Shown here: in pieces, positions 37,991-46,036 of the stretch
Layout: every line of letters begins with the position of its first letter
Position numbering within the stretch: position 1 is the first letter of the stretch
Source of the DNA: Gracilaria caudata
Taxonomy: Eukaryota > Rhodophyta > Florideophyceae > Gracilariales > Gracilariaceae
DNA: 64,000 nt
Assembly (NCBI GenBank): GCA_030374735.1
Contig: JASCIV010000003.1
Coordinates: forward strand, 1 to 64,000
Reading direction: 5' to 3'
Translations under genes and position numbers: made by a program
The notes under the pieces: model-generated
The model's database searches: none
The model's input: only the letters and a program-made list of their open reading frames with translations
What the model was told of the DNA's origin: nothing

Positions 37991-38567
37991 TTAATCCTCT
38001 CCTCGTCCAACCCTCTCACCCGCCTTACGACTTTCACCTTGGATGTACAACACAATCAAAAACGCACAAGGGATCAACGTTCCGAGGAAGACAGCCAGGT
38101 AAGCAGGGAATGTGACCGCCATCCCTTCAGCGAGTGGCAGAGTGGGCAGCGTCGCCAGAGAGTTCTCTAGGCTCATCTTGGCAGGTGCAGCGGTGCGGCG
38201 CACGGCAGGCCGTGCGGAGACAGTGCATCGTGAAGCCTGTAACGCAATGGTTGCATGGTTAGAAGGCAACGTGTTTTGTCGCGTTGCGAAGATCGTTGTT
38301 TAGAATGGTTAGCTTCTGTAGTCGAGTTTCTAGTAAAACCTTCTGCGGAGAGCATTCATTTTCTACTGCAAGAAGCAACGTGGGCCTCAGTTGAAATAAC
38401 TAATGTCCGCTCGCTTGTGGCGATGCGCGAGTCTCCAACTGAAGAACAATGCAACAGCAGTGGAACAACTCAAAGCAGGTTAGGATATGAAGAGACTGGA
38501 CTTGACGTACGGTAAACGAGCCTGGGCGAGCGACAGCAATACCAGTGATTCCAACAAAAGCGTACAT
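37991..38567 (-). CDS. PSBM: Nuclear-encoded photosystem II protein PsbM, one intron
   Basis: PsbM is a single-helix subunit at the PSII dimer interface. Exon 1 (38567-38511) encodes MYAFVGITGIAVARPGSFT, a 274-nt intron with GTACGT...TTACAG covers 38510-38237, and exon 2 (38236-37991) completes a 100-residue preprotein. The N-terminal third is Arg/Ala/Ser-rich and hydroxylated, as in plastid transit peptides, followed by an apolar thylakoid-transfer-like stretch (LATLPTLPLAEGMA). The mature segment AYLAVFLGTLIPCAFLIVLY followed by IQGESRKAG aligns with the PsbM consensus FIATALFxLVPxxFLIILYVQTxSQ. In cyanobacteria, plants and glaucophytes psbM is organellar or bacterial, so a nuclear copy implies gene transfer. 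The identification rests on the short helix pattern. Confidence 0.78.
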
Positions 38568-39105
38568 GATGCAAGAGGGTGAACTAGCGAGCACGTTTCC
38601 GAACAGAAAGGACAACGACAAGCGCTATCTGAAGCAGTAGCGAGCTACGGTGAGGCGAGTGGCGAAGAAGGATGAGTACATGCACAGCGGAACAAGCCTG
38701 CAGCAAAGGGGTGTTTGGAGAAGAATCAGCAGCTGTAAGAACATGGTGCACGAACGGGGTTGGCTAATGAGCTCGATCTGCGACCCGAACGAGCTCCCCG
38801 AATCAATCCTGGGCGCACAACAGCCGCGTCCAATGTGCCGCACACAGCTGGCCGCGTGGCACATCTCAGTTGCAGAGCTGCGTGATGCGTGAGATTGCAA
38901 ATCTTCTCGACGCCCTGCTCTACGCCGCCAAATTGGGAAAGGGTTTTGTCCATAGATTGCTTGAAAGCGCCAAGTGCCCTCGTGAAGTTCCCCGTCCCGC
39001 CTGCCCCGCTTTCCGCTGAAACCAATTCACTTCGCCCCCATCTTCGTACTTTGCGACTTCGTGAGAGGTGTTGACCTTATTTTTTCTTATCATCTCGACC
39101 CCAAA
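38568..39105. other. Intergenic between two divergent plastid-protein genes
   Basis: Divergent promoter space. A minus-strand open segment at about 38700-39015, with AESGAGGTGNFTRALGAF and MDKTLSQFGG, looks mildly coding-like but has no clear ATG, splice partner or family, so I do not call it. Confidence 0.35.
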
Positions 39106-39553
39106 ATGGCTTTTGTCTCCTCCTTCACTGGCGTCTCTATCACGGCCCCCACACGCGCCATTGTCTCACCGAGGAGAGCTGCTGTTCGTCATGCTCGGTT
39201 GGCAAGGTACGTTCTTTTCTGTTAGCACGCGAATTCTCATCCTTTGCTTAGCTGAAAGCGTAGCAATGGCTTTGAGTATACCATGCAACTGATGCACACA
39301 ATACGCGAGACCATCACTAGCAAGCCTCCGATAATGATTCAGTCGGAGATCTAACTGCAAGTCTACAACACTCTTCTGGTTCTACAGGATGAGCATCTCT
39401 CCGTTGCTGCAGGAAGCTTCTTTGAAGCTTAGCGACGTTTCCGTTATCATCGCTTCTAAGGAGGGCGACTTTGGAGGTTACACAGGCCCAATCCTCAGCC
39501 TTCTCGCTATTGGGGTAATCATCGCTGTCCTTACTCCACCAGTCAAAGAGTAG
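39106..39553 (+). CDS. Tiny plastid-targeted single-pass membrane protein, one intron
   Basis: Exon 1 (39106-39206) encodes MAFVSSFTGVSITAPTRA and then an Arg/Ala-rich stretch, an intron GTACGT...CTACAG covers 39207-39387, and exon 2 (39388-39553) finishes an 88-residue protein. The first 35 residues are a typical red algal transit peptide. The mature part starts near MSISPLLQEASLKL and ends in one hydrophobic helix, GGYTGPILSLLAIGVIIAVL, with a short tail TPPVKE. Size and architecture are those of low-molecular-weight photosystem subunits, and the gene is head-to-head with PSBM. I do not recognise a specific subunit; a photosystem or cytochrome b6f accessory peptide is an inference. Confidence 0.6.
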
Positions 39554-39777
39554 ATGAGACGATTTTTGTTTGCGTCGCACCTGTCAATGGTGTTTTTCAG
39601 TTTATCAAGGCTCACCTTCTATGGTATAATAAGGTTAATAGGAAGCGGAGAAGTAATGCGCGAATAAAAGGTTCTTCCAGGTACATCTTTTTGTTTCGTA
39701 TCAGTGTTGGTAGTGAATTTACTTGCTTGCACCATACAATCGTTTCACTCTCCCTCTCCCATGGGCTCCCACCTTGT

Positions 39778-40485
39778 TTACAGTTCCAATGTATTCGCTT
39801 CAGCAGATTCAGTTCGAATCAGAGATAAACTTGCGATTCTTTCATACGTCTCAAACTCCTCGCTTCTCTCCTCAGCTCCCGACTTGCTATCCGAAAGATC
39901 ACTCCCTTCGTCTCCGTTGATTTCGTTTTCTTCAGATATGCTCACTAGCGATTGGCGTTTCCTTGCTGACAACGAACCCATAGTTCCCCTCTCATTTGCC
40001 ATACACGGTCGTGGACTGAAAGTTCGCTTCAACCAGTCTTGAGAAAGTGTTCTACGAACACATTTCTCATTCTTTCTGCTAAGCGTTTCGACCTGCAAGG
40101 AAGAACGACTTTGTCCGTCATGCGAGTCGAGACGCTCTGGTTCGTCCCTAGAAGATCCCCTGCTACTTGATCCATAACGATATGAGTAAAGGTTCCGATA
40201 AGAATCAAATCTCGCGGAAGAGGGCGTTATCTCGGAACCATATGAAGACGAAGATTGTTGTGGCATGAGCTCTGACCCACAAATACTTGTCTTCTTGGCA
40301 AACGTTACATGTTTCGTCGATATCTCTCTCACCGCAAAATAACTTCGATGTTGGAAATGCCCCTCATCATGAGAAACAAGGGATGAGAGTAGACCCAACG
40401 CATCCGGACGAGACCGACGCTCTTTCTTCGAAGCCTTCTCGTTTCCAACTGACGGGTTATCTCCAAGCATGTGTCCATGGTTCAT
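39778..40485 (-). CDS. Unrecognised Ser/Arg-rich protein
   Basis: A single open frame (to 40527 if the most upstream start is used; MNHGHMLGDN at 40485 is an alternative) with about 236 residues. It is hydrophilic and Ser/Arg/Glu-rich, with a Tyr/Ser/Arg patch (DSYRNLYSYRYGSSSRGSSR), a basic block RKRQSLVSIS and an acidic tail SEEFETYERIASL. No domain, membrane helix or targeting sequence is recognised, and the protein is probably largely disordered. The frame's length and non-random composition argue weakly for a gene. The strand is uncertain because short frames also exist opposite. Confidence 0.4.
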   Translation of the reverse strand: MNHGHMLGDNPSVGNEKASKKERRSRPDALGLLSSLVSHDEGHFQHRSYFAVREISTKHVTFAKKTSICGSELMPQQSSSSYGSEITPSSARFDSYRNLYSYRYGSSSRGSSRDEPERLDSHDGQSRSSLQVETLSRKNEKCVRRTLSQDWLKRTFSPRPCMANERGTMGSLSARKRQSLVSISEENEINGDEGSDLSDSKSGAEERSEEFETYERIASLSLIRTESAEANTLEL

Positions 40486-41246
40486 GTTTCCGCTGTTGAA
40501 GAAGCAAGCCACAAAGACCAATTTCACGGCAGTTGAGTAATTTCCGTCAGAAAGGTGGCGGATTTGGAAATCTTCTTTGCTTCTTTACATCGAGAGATAT
40601 GCACGCCATCCTGGTATGATGCTATGGATGGCGAAATTCAGAACGAAACAGTAGTATGTAGGCCAGTACACCGGAGTATCTTACAGCATGTTCAGTATTG
40701 CGTAACAGATATAAGCTCCGTTTCGAGTAACTACGCACCAGCAATTATAACCATGGCGTTGCTGAATTATTGCATGGCATTCACTACATGCTCTGGCATC
40801 TGAAATTGATATGTTCAGGGAGGCGTACAACTCATGCTTTCTCCCAATGACTTCTTATGATTTTGTATCTATAGCAAACTCACACACAAGACTATTGATT
40901 CTTATTGAGACCACTGAAAAGCGTGTCATGTTGAACATGTTTATTGAATGAAACCCCGACGACCTCGTGAGGTCTTCAACGAATTGTATTGGAAGACGCA
41001 GGCCATTGGTGGAAATCAGACCAACAAGATGCTGGAGTTGCTGTGAGAGAGCAGTTCTTGGACAGAAATCAACCTGCTGATTGTTTTCCGTCGATGCAAC
41101 CGAGGAGTTGAATATCCCTGGGCTAGAGTGGTGCCCAATAAAGAAGAGGTGAAAGTTCTGTAGAACAGTGCAAGATTGTCTGCGGCAGACAAACCCATTT
41201 AGGAATCGCTTGACCGAGACAACTGTTTGAGAGACAGCATGTGGTA
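40486..41246. other. Intergenic, nothing recognised
   Basis: AT-richer spacer between the unrecognised Ser/Arg-rich frame and HEMD. Only short frames without family features are present. Confidence 0.45.
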
Positions 41247-42167
41247 TTATTTGTCTCCCTGAACGCTTCCTCTCGTAACAATTCCTTCCTCGTACTTCTT
41301 CATCGCTTCGCAAACCACATGTACCCACCCTTCAAGGCCTGGACTTTCAGGAAAATAGACGTCTTTGAACCCTTGTTCGCGTGCCGCTGCAGCCGAAGTT
41401 TCACCTATGCAAGCCACTGTGACACCTTCTTGAACTCCAACATTTTTAACCCAAGACCTCACAGCGCTCGGTGAGGCAAAGGTTACAATGTGAGATCCCT
41501 TACCTATCTCCTTATATTCTTCGGAGAACTCCACTGGTTCTGTGGAGTAAGTATTCAGTCTTGCTACCTCGTATCCCAAAGAGGAGAGCCCATCGACAAT
41601 AACATTTGAAGCCTTGAGACTCGCCGGATATAAAACAGACTCCCCGTGCTTCTCAGGAGGACAAAACTCTCGAACAAGAGTTTTGCCGGTTGCCTTCGAA
41701 GGTTCAAAGGCCACGTCAATGCCAACCGCACGAAGAAAATCGCCAGTAGCCTTTCCTACTGCCGCGACTTGGCAAAGACTTGGATAACCAGCTTTTCTCC
41801 AAGCTTTGACAAAGACCGATGCCGCTTCGGGTGAAGTGATCACGACCCATTTGTTTGAGGGGTTCTTGAGTGCTAGAGGCAGCTTTTCGGAATCATCCCC
41901 TGGAACAGTTTCGACACAGGGGAGACGTACAATCTCTATTCGAGGATATAGCAGACGCAGCTCCTCGTATAATGCTTTGTTCTTTCCTATTTCGCGAGTC
42001 AATGCTACGCGTGCATAGGTGTGAAGCGTCTTAAGCACTGAATCGGAATCTATATCTCTTGGAGCAACACAAGAAAATCGATACCGTGATCTCGATTGTT
42101 GACGACGGTAACACATTGCGTTTGAACCTCGACATCTGGAGAATAAGGCAGGTGTAACAAAGGCCAT
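41247..42167 (-). CDS. HEMD: Uroporphyrinogen-III synthase, plastid-targeted
   Basis: Closes and inverts the D ring of hydroxymethylbilane to make uroporphyrinogen III for chlorophyll, haem and bilins. The 306-residue preprotein begins MAFVTPALFSRCRG and then an Arg/Ser-rich transit peptide of about 45 residues. The two-lobed HemD fold follows: VALTREIGKNKALYEELR, WVVITSPEAASVFVKAW, VAAVGKATGDFL, VLYPASLKASNVIVDGL, TYSTEP, HIVTFASPSAVRSWVKN and VACIGETSAAAAREQGF, which are the weakly conserved but ordered family blocks. Single exon. Two TACRARGGTA motifs form an inverted pair 28-70 bp upstream, and a third copy of the motif lies 151 bp upstream, the densest promoter-proximal arrangement in the window. 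Confidence 0.92.
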   Translation of the reverse strand: MAFVTPALFSRCRGSNAMCYRRQQSRSRYRFSCVAPRDIDSDSVLKTLHTYARVALTREIGKNKALYEELRLLYPRIEIVRLPCVETVPGDDSEKLPLALKNPSNKWVVITSPEAASVFVKAWRKAGYPSLCQVAAVGKATGDFLRAVGIDVAFEPSKATGKTLVREFCPPEKHGESVLYPASLKASNVIVDGLSSLGYEVARLNTYSTEPVEFSEEYKEIGKGSHIVTFASPSAVRSWVKNVGVQEGVTVACIGETSAAAAREQGFKDVYFPESPGLEGWVHVVCEAMKKYEEGIVTRGSVQGDK

Positions 42168-42194
42168 CTCGATGCCGTAGCTGACATCAGTTTC

Positions 42195-42237
42195 TACCTT
42201 CGTAGAACACTTGCATAAGACGTGAAGTACGAAGGTA
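42195..42237. promoter_or_regulatory. Inverted pair of TACGAAGGTA upstream of HEMD
   Basis: TACCTTCGTA (42195-42204) and TACGAAGGTA (42228-42237) face each other with a 23-bp spacer, 28 bp before the HEMD ATG. This arrangement is expected for a dimer-bound site or a dyad promoter element. Confidence 0.6.
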
Positions 42238-42317
42238 GATCCAAATGTTCTGATTTCTGCCCATCAAATTCGGAAAGGATTGACATTGTCAATTTGACAA
42301 TGATTCGAGTTAAACGC

Positions 42318-42327
42318 TACCCTTGTA
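42318..42327 (-). promoter_or_regulatory. TACRARGGTA motif (TACAAGGGTA)
   Basis: Third HEMD-proximal copy, in the gene's own orientation, 151 bp upstream of its ATG. Confidence 0.55.
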
Positions 42328-42526
42328 TGTAATGTTACAGTGGAGAACTAAAGCTTACTGGAATCGAGTTCTGCAAGTATGTGACACCCAGGCATCTGAA
42401 GTGGGTTGCTGGACAGATCACAACATAAAATGCTCCAGCTCTTGAGGTGCTGCAGACCCAGCCAAACCGCGACAAAGAGATAACGCTTGACAAGACATAA
42501 AAGAGACAAACACCAAAAGGTACACA

Positions 42527-42624
42527 GCCACAGAAGTTTTTGGCCTTCCTAAAGAGAGAAAGCTTTCTTTGAAAGCTTTACTGCAGCTTAGTAATTAGAA
42601 GCTGCTGTCCACAATAAAGAAGAA
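42527..42624 (+). repeat. Structured repeat, copy A
   Basis: 98-nt element sharing most bases with copy B. Order: GCCA/TGGC hairpin holding CACAGAAGTT (42529-42538), purine spacer, hairpin AAAGCTTTC (42559-42567)/GAAAGCTTT (42571-42579), then hairpin GCAGCTT (42583-42589)/AAGCTGC (42599-42605), and the tail TGTCCACAATAAAGAAGAA. Could be a structured noncoding RNA or a small nonautonomous mobile element. Confidence 0.7.
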
Positions 42625-42860
42625 GTACACAATCAATCACAATGCGTGCGGATAAACTTCATCGCACGCACAAAATCTTTTGTATTTCGGCAGCGTTTTG
42701 TTGACCGCAACGGGTCATGCATGGTCCTCAAACTGAGGACGGCAGGTGCCATCTCAGCTCCATGCGGAGATACGAATGAGTGAATTGCAGCTGTTGTCGT
42801 TGCGGCGCTCTAAACATCATGTTTTGATCACGATGACTGTGATCATGATGATCACGGATC

Positions 42861-42910
42861 AAGTGTTGGCCTTTCTAGTGAGAGAGCGTTTCAAAAAAGA
42901 CCCCTGTGCA
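42861..42910 (+). repeat. Structured repeat, partial copy E
   Basis: TTGGCCTTTCT is followed by GTGAGAGAGCGTTTC (42878-42892). It links the front half of copies A/B with the GAGAGAGCGTTTC module of copies C/D, and sits between A and B. The second hairpin is missing or diverged. Confidence 0.5.
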
Positions 42911-43123
42911 GCCCTCGCTAAAACTTACCTCGAAACCGCATCCCATGAATTCCACGGCAAGTACGAATAGGACGTCATGCTTCTCAACACCGCGTGGGCA
43001 CGTGCATCTCGCCTTCCGTGGTGTGCCTGTCTCCGATCCACTTTTCCGTGGTCGGAGCGAAATGAGAACGCAGACGGATCTCCAACGGAGGCTAAGAACT
43101 ACCGTTCGAAATCTTAGACAAGT

Positions 43124-43220
43124 GCCACAGAAGTTTTTGGCCTTTCTGCGGAGAGAGAACTTTGTTTAAAGTTTTACTACAGCTTAGCAGTTAGAGGCTG
43201 TTGTCCATAATAAAGAAGAA
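43124..43220 (+). repeat. Structured repeat, copy B
   Basis: Direct repeat of copy A with substitutions. Stem 2 is AACTTT (43158-43163)/AAAGTT (43168-43173) and stem 3 is ACAGCTT (43179-43185)/AGGCTGT (43195-43201). Both stems are preserved although the bases differ from A: the closing G-C pair of stem 3 becomes A-T, and one A-T pair becomes G-T. Confidence 0.7.
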
Positions 43221-43536
43221 CACCGCGTGTGAAGTAGTCGAAGAAAGCGAGCTCTTACACTTCATTCCAGTTACTCTGGGTGGATTGCTCAAACCCCTCT
43301 GGAAGGACAGAAAGGGAATGATTAATATTTGCAAGGTATGCACAGAAACCCTTTCAGAGGTTCAATGTTTTGTGCTCCATGGGAAGCCGGCAAAGATTTT
43401 CTTGCTCCTCATCTTCCGAGCTGAGACAAATTTTCTCAACGGAGAGTACATTCACTTCAGGCAGTGCTTAAGAAGTGGGATTTCATACAACCAAGCACAT
43501 GATGTGAAACCTTATTATCTCTATGCCTCACCAAGA

Positions 43537-43584
43537 TTGCATTGCGCATTGCAAAATGCAACCTGGGCGAACCAGCAGCCCAGG
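43537..43584. ncRNA. Two directly abutting hairpins, possible noncoding RNA
   Basis: TTGCATT (43537-43543) pairs with AATGCAA (43555-43561), and immediately CCTGGGC (43562-43568) pairs with GCCCAGG (43578-43584). The stems touch without a spacer, so they would stack coaxially. No box motif of a known snoRNA or snRNA was identified, so the RNA identity is a guess. Confidence 0.3.
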
Positions 43585-43730
43585 CATTCATGATATTACA
43601 TCGAAGAAGAGACCAACATGCCCCATCATGATTCAAAACATTCCAAACTTCTCGCATCTGTGCGGCAAGCATTTCAATGAGATGTGAGGCTTGTGGTGTC
43701 GAGCTGAATAATCTGAAGCTCATGTTGCTC

Positions 43731-44813
43731 CTACGTACCGCAATCACGTTGGCGCTTTGCTTCGAAAAGAATGACTGCGCCGGCCATTGCCACATTTAGG
43801 CTCTCGACTTCCTCCGACATTGGTATCGCGATTTTCTCATGTGCTGCTCCATATGCTTCCTCACTTGGACCCTCGGCTTCAGACCCAACCACAAGTGCAC
43901 TAGGTATGGACCAGTTCGCGAGGCTGTAGTTTCCATCAGCGAGTCCGTCAGCTACGCGGATCCTGATATCATTTTTCTTCATGTATTCGATTATGTCGAC
44001 CCATGACATTCCCTGGCGAACCGGAACCCGGAACTGGGCCCCCATTCCCGCTCGAAGAGCTTTCAGGCTCCATACATCGGCACATCCTGGTGTTAGAGCT
44101 ACAAACTGAACTCCTGATGCAGCTGCGCATCGAAGCAAGCTTCCGAGGTTTCCCGGATCACGAACTTCGTCACAAATCAGTGACATTATCGGCGTATCGG
44201 GCAGAGTGGCATTGGGCTTTTCGAAAACACCAACTAAACCCTTGCAAGGATAATCCTTTAGGGTTAGGCTTCGCTCTTATTTGAGTACATAATGGGCTGC
44301 GATTCTGCGAGTTGAACTTACTTGAGGATTGACCGTATCCGAAAAGGAACGGATGACAGGGTCTGGGACCAGATAAACTTTTGCTCCTCGACTTAGCATC
44401 ATAGAGCAAAGTGTGACGTTTTCGTTACTTCTTTGCAGTGCCGTTTTTGTATAGAAGAATTCGATGGGTTTAAGGTGTTGTCCGAGGCCATCTGAAATCA
44501 GACGTCGACCTTCTAGTAGAATCCGTCCAGTCTTCTCACGATGACGTCGATTTAGAAAGCCCCGAGCTGCTTTTACGCGCGGATTCTTAATGCTGAATAC
44601 CTCCCCACCGGTTGACATTGAAGTCTTCATCTGACTGGACACACAGATCAGCAACGTCTTCTGACTACTTCTGAGCCATGAGCTTGAACGTAAAGAAATG
44701 CTCCGGGCAAAACAGGATGTCCGTGCTGCAAACATCTGTGATCTTCGAATATGAACTGGCGGTGAGCTGCATGCGCAAGTGGGCATACGTTGCAGGCAAC
44801 TCTGAGTGTGCAC
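43731..44813 (-). CDS. SpoU-family RNA 2'-O-ribose methyltransferase, one intron
   Basis: Methylates 2'-hydroxyls of rRNA or tRNA using SAM bound in a trefoil knot. Exon 1 (44813-44322) ends in the substrate-binding domain (NRRHREKTGRILLEGRRLIS, VIRSFSDTVNPQ). An 81-nt intron GTAAGT...GCAAG covers 44241-44321, and exon 2 (44240-43731) resumes GLVGVFEKPNATLPD. The three SPOUT motifs are intact: CDEVRDPGNLGSLLRCAAAS, LVVGSEAEGPSEEA and IPMSEEVESLNVAMAGAVIL. The total is 333 residues. Met-27 (MFAARTSCFARS, 44735) begins a presequence-like stretch and may be the real start, suggesting an organellar rRNA methylase (RlmB or MRM type). Specific target unknown. Confidence 0.92.
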
Positions 44814-45329
44814 TGAAGTACCTGAACGATTGGATGGTGTAACAAAAGTTGCCTTCGGTTATCCGTGAGAGATCGTTATAGAACGACGAGTGTGAGGGCA
44901 CTCCAACTGGGAGGCTTACTTCCGGTTTTGTTTGATGGAGATCAACCAACCTCGATGGATCTACAGCGATCTTTGGATGTTATCCTTGCCTTGTGGCCTT
45001 TGCTTTTGAACTACAAGTTCCCGTTCACACCTCGTGCCCTTGGTACGCTCCTCGAGGTAGAAGCTCCATAGATTTCGACGAAAAATGTAATTTTGTTTGA
45101 TATCGTTAGGCCGAACGAGGGCGACTCCCTTTTGTTTCGAAAAGGTGAAGCTTCTCCGTCTTGTCTGTAAACCGAACAACCCGCGCTTCCTCGAAGCGAG
45201 GGCTTTTCCGGCTGCTTAGGTGGGAGGGAAACGATTGAGAGGAAGAGCGGCAAACCGTAGGGCCTTGATCGGCGAGATATTGTCGCAGAGGGGCCGGGGA
45301 AATCGCGCGAACCCGATCCTTGAGTCGGC

Positions 45330-45378
45330 GTGAGAGAGCGTTTCTTTGAACGTTCTGCAGTATGTAGTAATTGAACTG
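45330..45378 (+). repeat. Structured repeat, copy C
   Basis: Begins GTGAGAGAGCGTTTCTTTG; CGTT pairs with AACG around the loop, and GCAGT (45357-45361)/ACTGC (45375-45379) forms the second stem in the position of the GCAGCTT/AAGCTGC stem of copy A. Its first 22 nt are identical to copy D. Confidence 0.5.
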
Positions 45379-45638
45379 CTGCACCTGTAAAAGAGAGAGA
45401 GAGAGAGGCGATAGAGTACCGCATGTACAACGGTAGACGCAGACGATGTCCGTCTTCCGGGCTAACGTGCCTCGTGAACGGTAGCCTTGCCTTCTGCGTC
45501 CCAAATATCCCCTTTTCAAGCCTATTGATCACGACGCGAGTTCGCATAGATAGTCAAATTCTTCGCGGTAATCATGCTATGAAGATACGGAAGTGATACC
45601 ATCATCATGATAGTACGATCAAAGGTGCACCCAAAAAT

Positions 45639-45685
45639 GTGAGAGAGCGTTTCTTTGAACAGAAACGATCAGTGCTACATCTTAA
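45639..45685 (+). repeat. Structured repeat, copy D
   Basis: The first 22 nt (45639-45660) are identical to 45330-45351. CGTTTC pairs with the following GAAACG, so the first stem is kept with a different partner sequence from copy C. The second stem is not evident. Confidence 0.5.
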
Positions 45686-45705
45686 TTAGGCTAGTATACC
45701 CATAA

Positions 45706-45736
<31 letters not shown>

Positions 45737-45749
45737 AAGGGGGGGGGGG
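45706..45749. repeat. (GA)n-(G)11 simple repeat
   Basis: A GA dinucleotide run of about 27 nt followed by GAAAGAAA and eleven consecutive Gs. Likely length-variable. Confidence 0.9.
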
Positions 45750-46036
45750 AAGTGCAAATGCGGACAGATGCACCTCGTGTATCAAACTTTGTAAGAGTCC
45801 AACACTGGCGCTTGTACTAAAGTTTTATATGATTCAAGAAGAGAAGAAGTCCTATCATAGCAGCCACACGACAAAAGCGCTTGGTTCGAATCGACGGAAT
45901 AACTCGATATTGTTTGACGTCATGGCCCATGGGTTCATATGAATCTTGTAAGCAATGAATGTCGATGCAAATTGTGTAATGTTAGACAGGAACTTGTTTG
46001 TTTCAATTTACCATTACGGTTATACATGGTGTACAT

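Larger units (their letters stand above)
42168..43730. other. Intergenic region with a cluster of structured repeats
   Basis: No protein gene recognised. After the HEMD promoter motifs it holds repeat copies at 42527-42624, 42861-42910 and 43124-43220, ATCATGAT palindromes (42842-42849 and 43625-43632) and two abutting hairpins at 43537-43584. Confidence 0.6.
44814..46036. other. Intergenic with simple repeats and repeat copies C/D
   Basis: No gene recognised. It holds copies C (45330-45378) and D (45639-45685), a (GA)n tract at 45706-45732 running into eleven Gs (45739-45749), and an ATCATGAT palindrome at 45604-45611. Minus-strand open frames at 45011-45547 lack motifs. Confidence 0.5.

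Noticed and set aside
38700..39025. Minus-strand segment with a helix-like N-terminal stretch (NFTRALGAFKQSMDKTLSQF)
   Set aside because: No ATG at its start (begins at TTG), no convincing splice donor downstream, and no recognisable family; it overlaps the PSBM/39106 divergent promoter.
42527..42545. Sm-site-like GAAGTTTTTGG suggesting a spliceosomal snRNA
   Set aside because: The site is inside a small hairpin at the 5' end, and no U1, U2, U4, U5 or U6 signature follows.
42527..43220. LTR retrotransposon bounded by the two direct repeats
   Set aside because: The internal 500 bp has no reverse transcriptase, gag, primer-binding site or polypurine tract, and a further partial copy lies between the repeats.
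45011..45547. 178-codon minus-strand frame with Arg/Ser/Pro-rich product
   Set aside because: Overlaps repeat copy C and simple repeats, has no domain, and competes with other frames of similar length.
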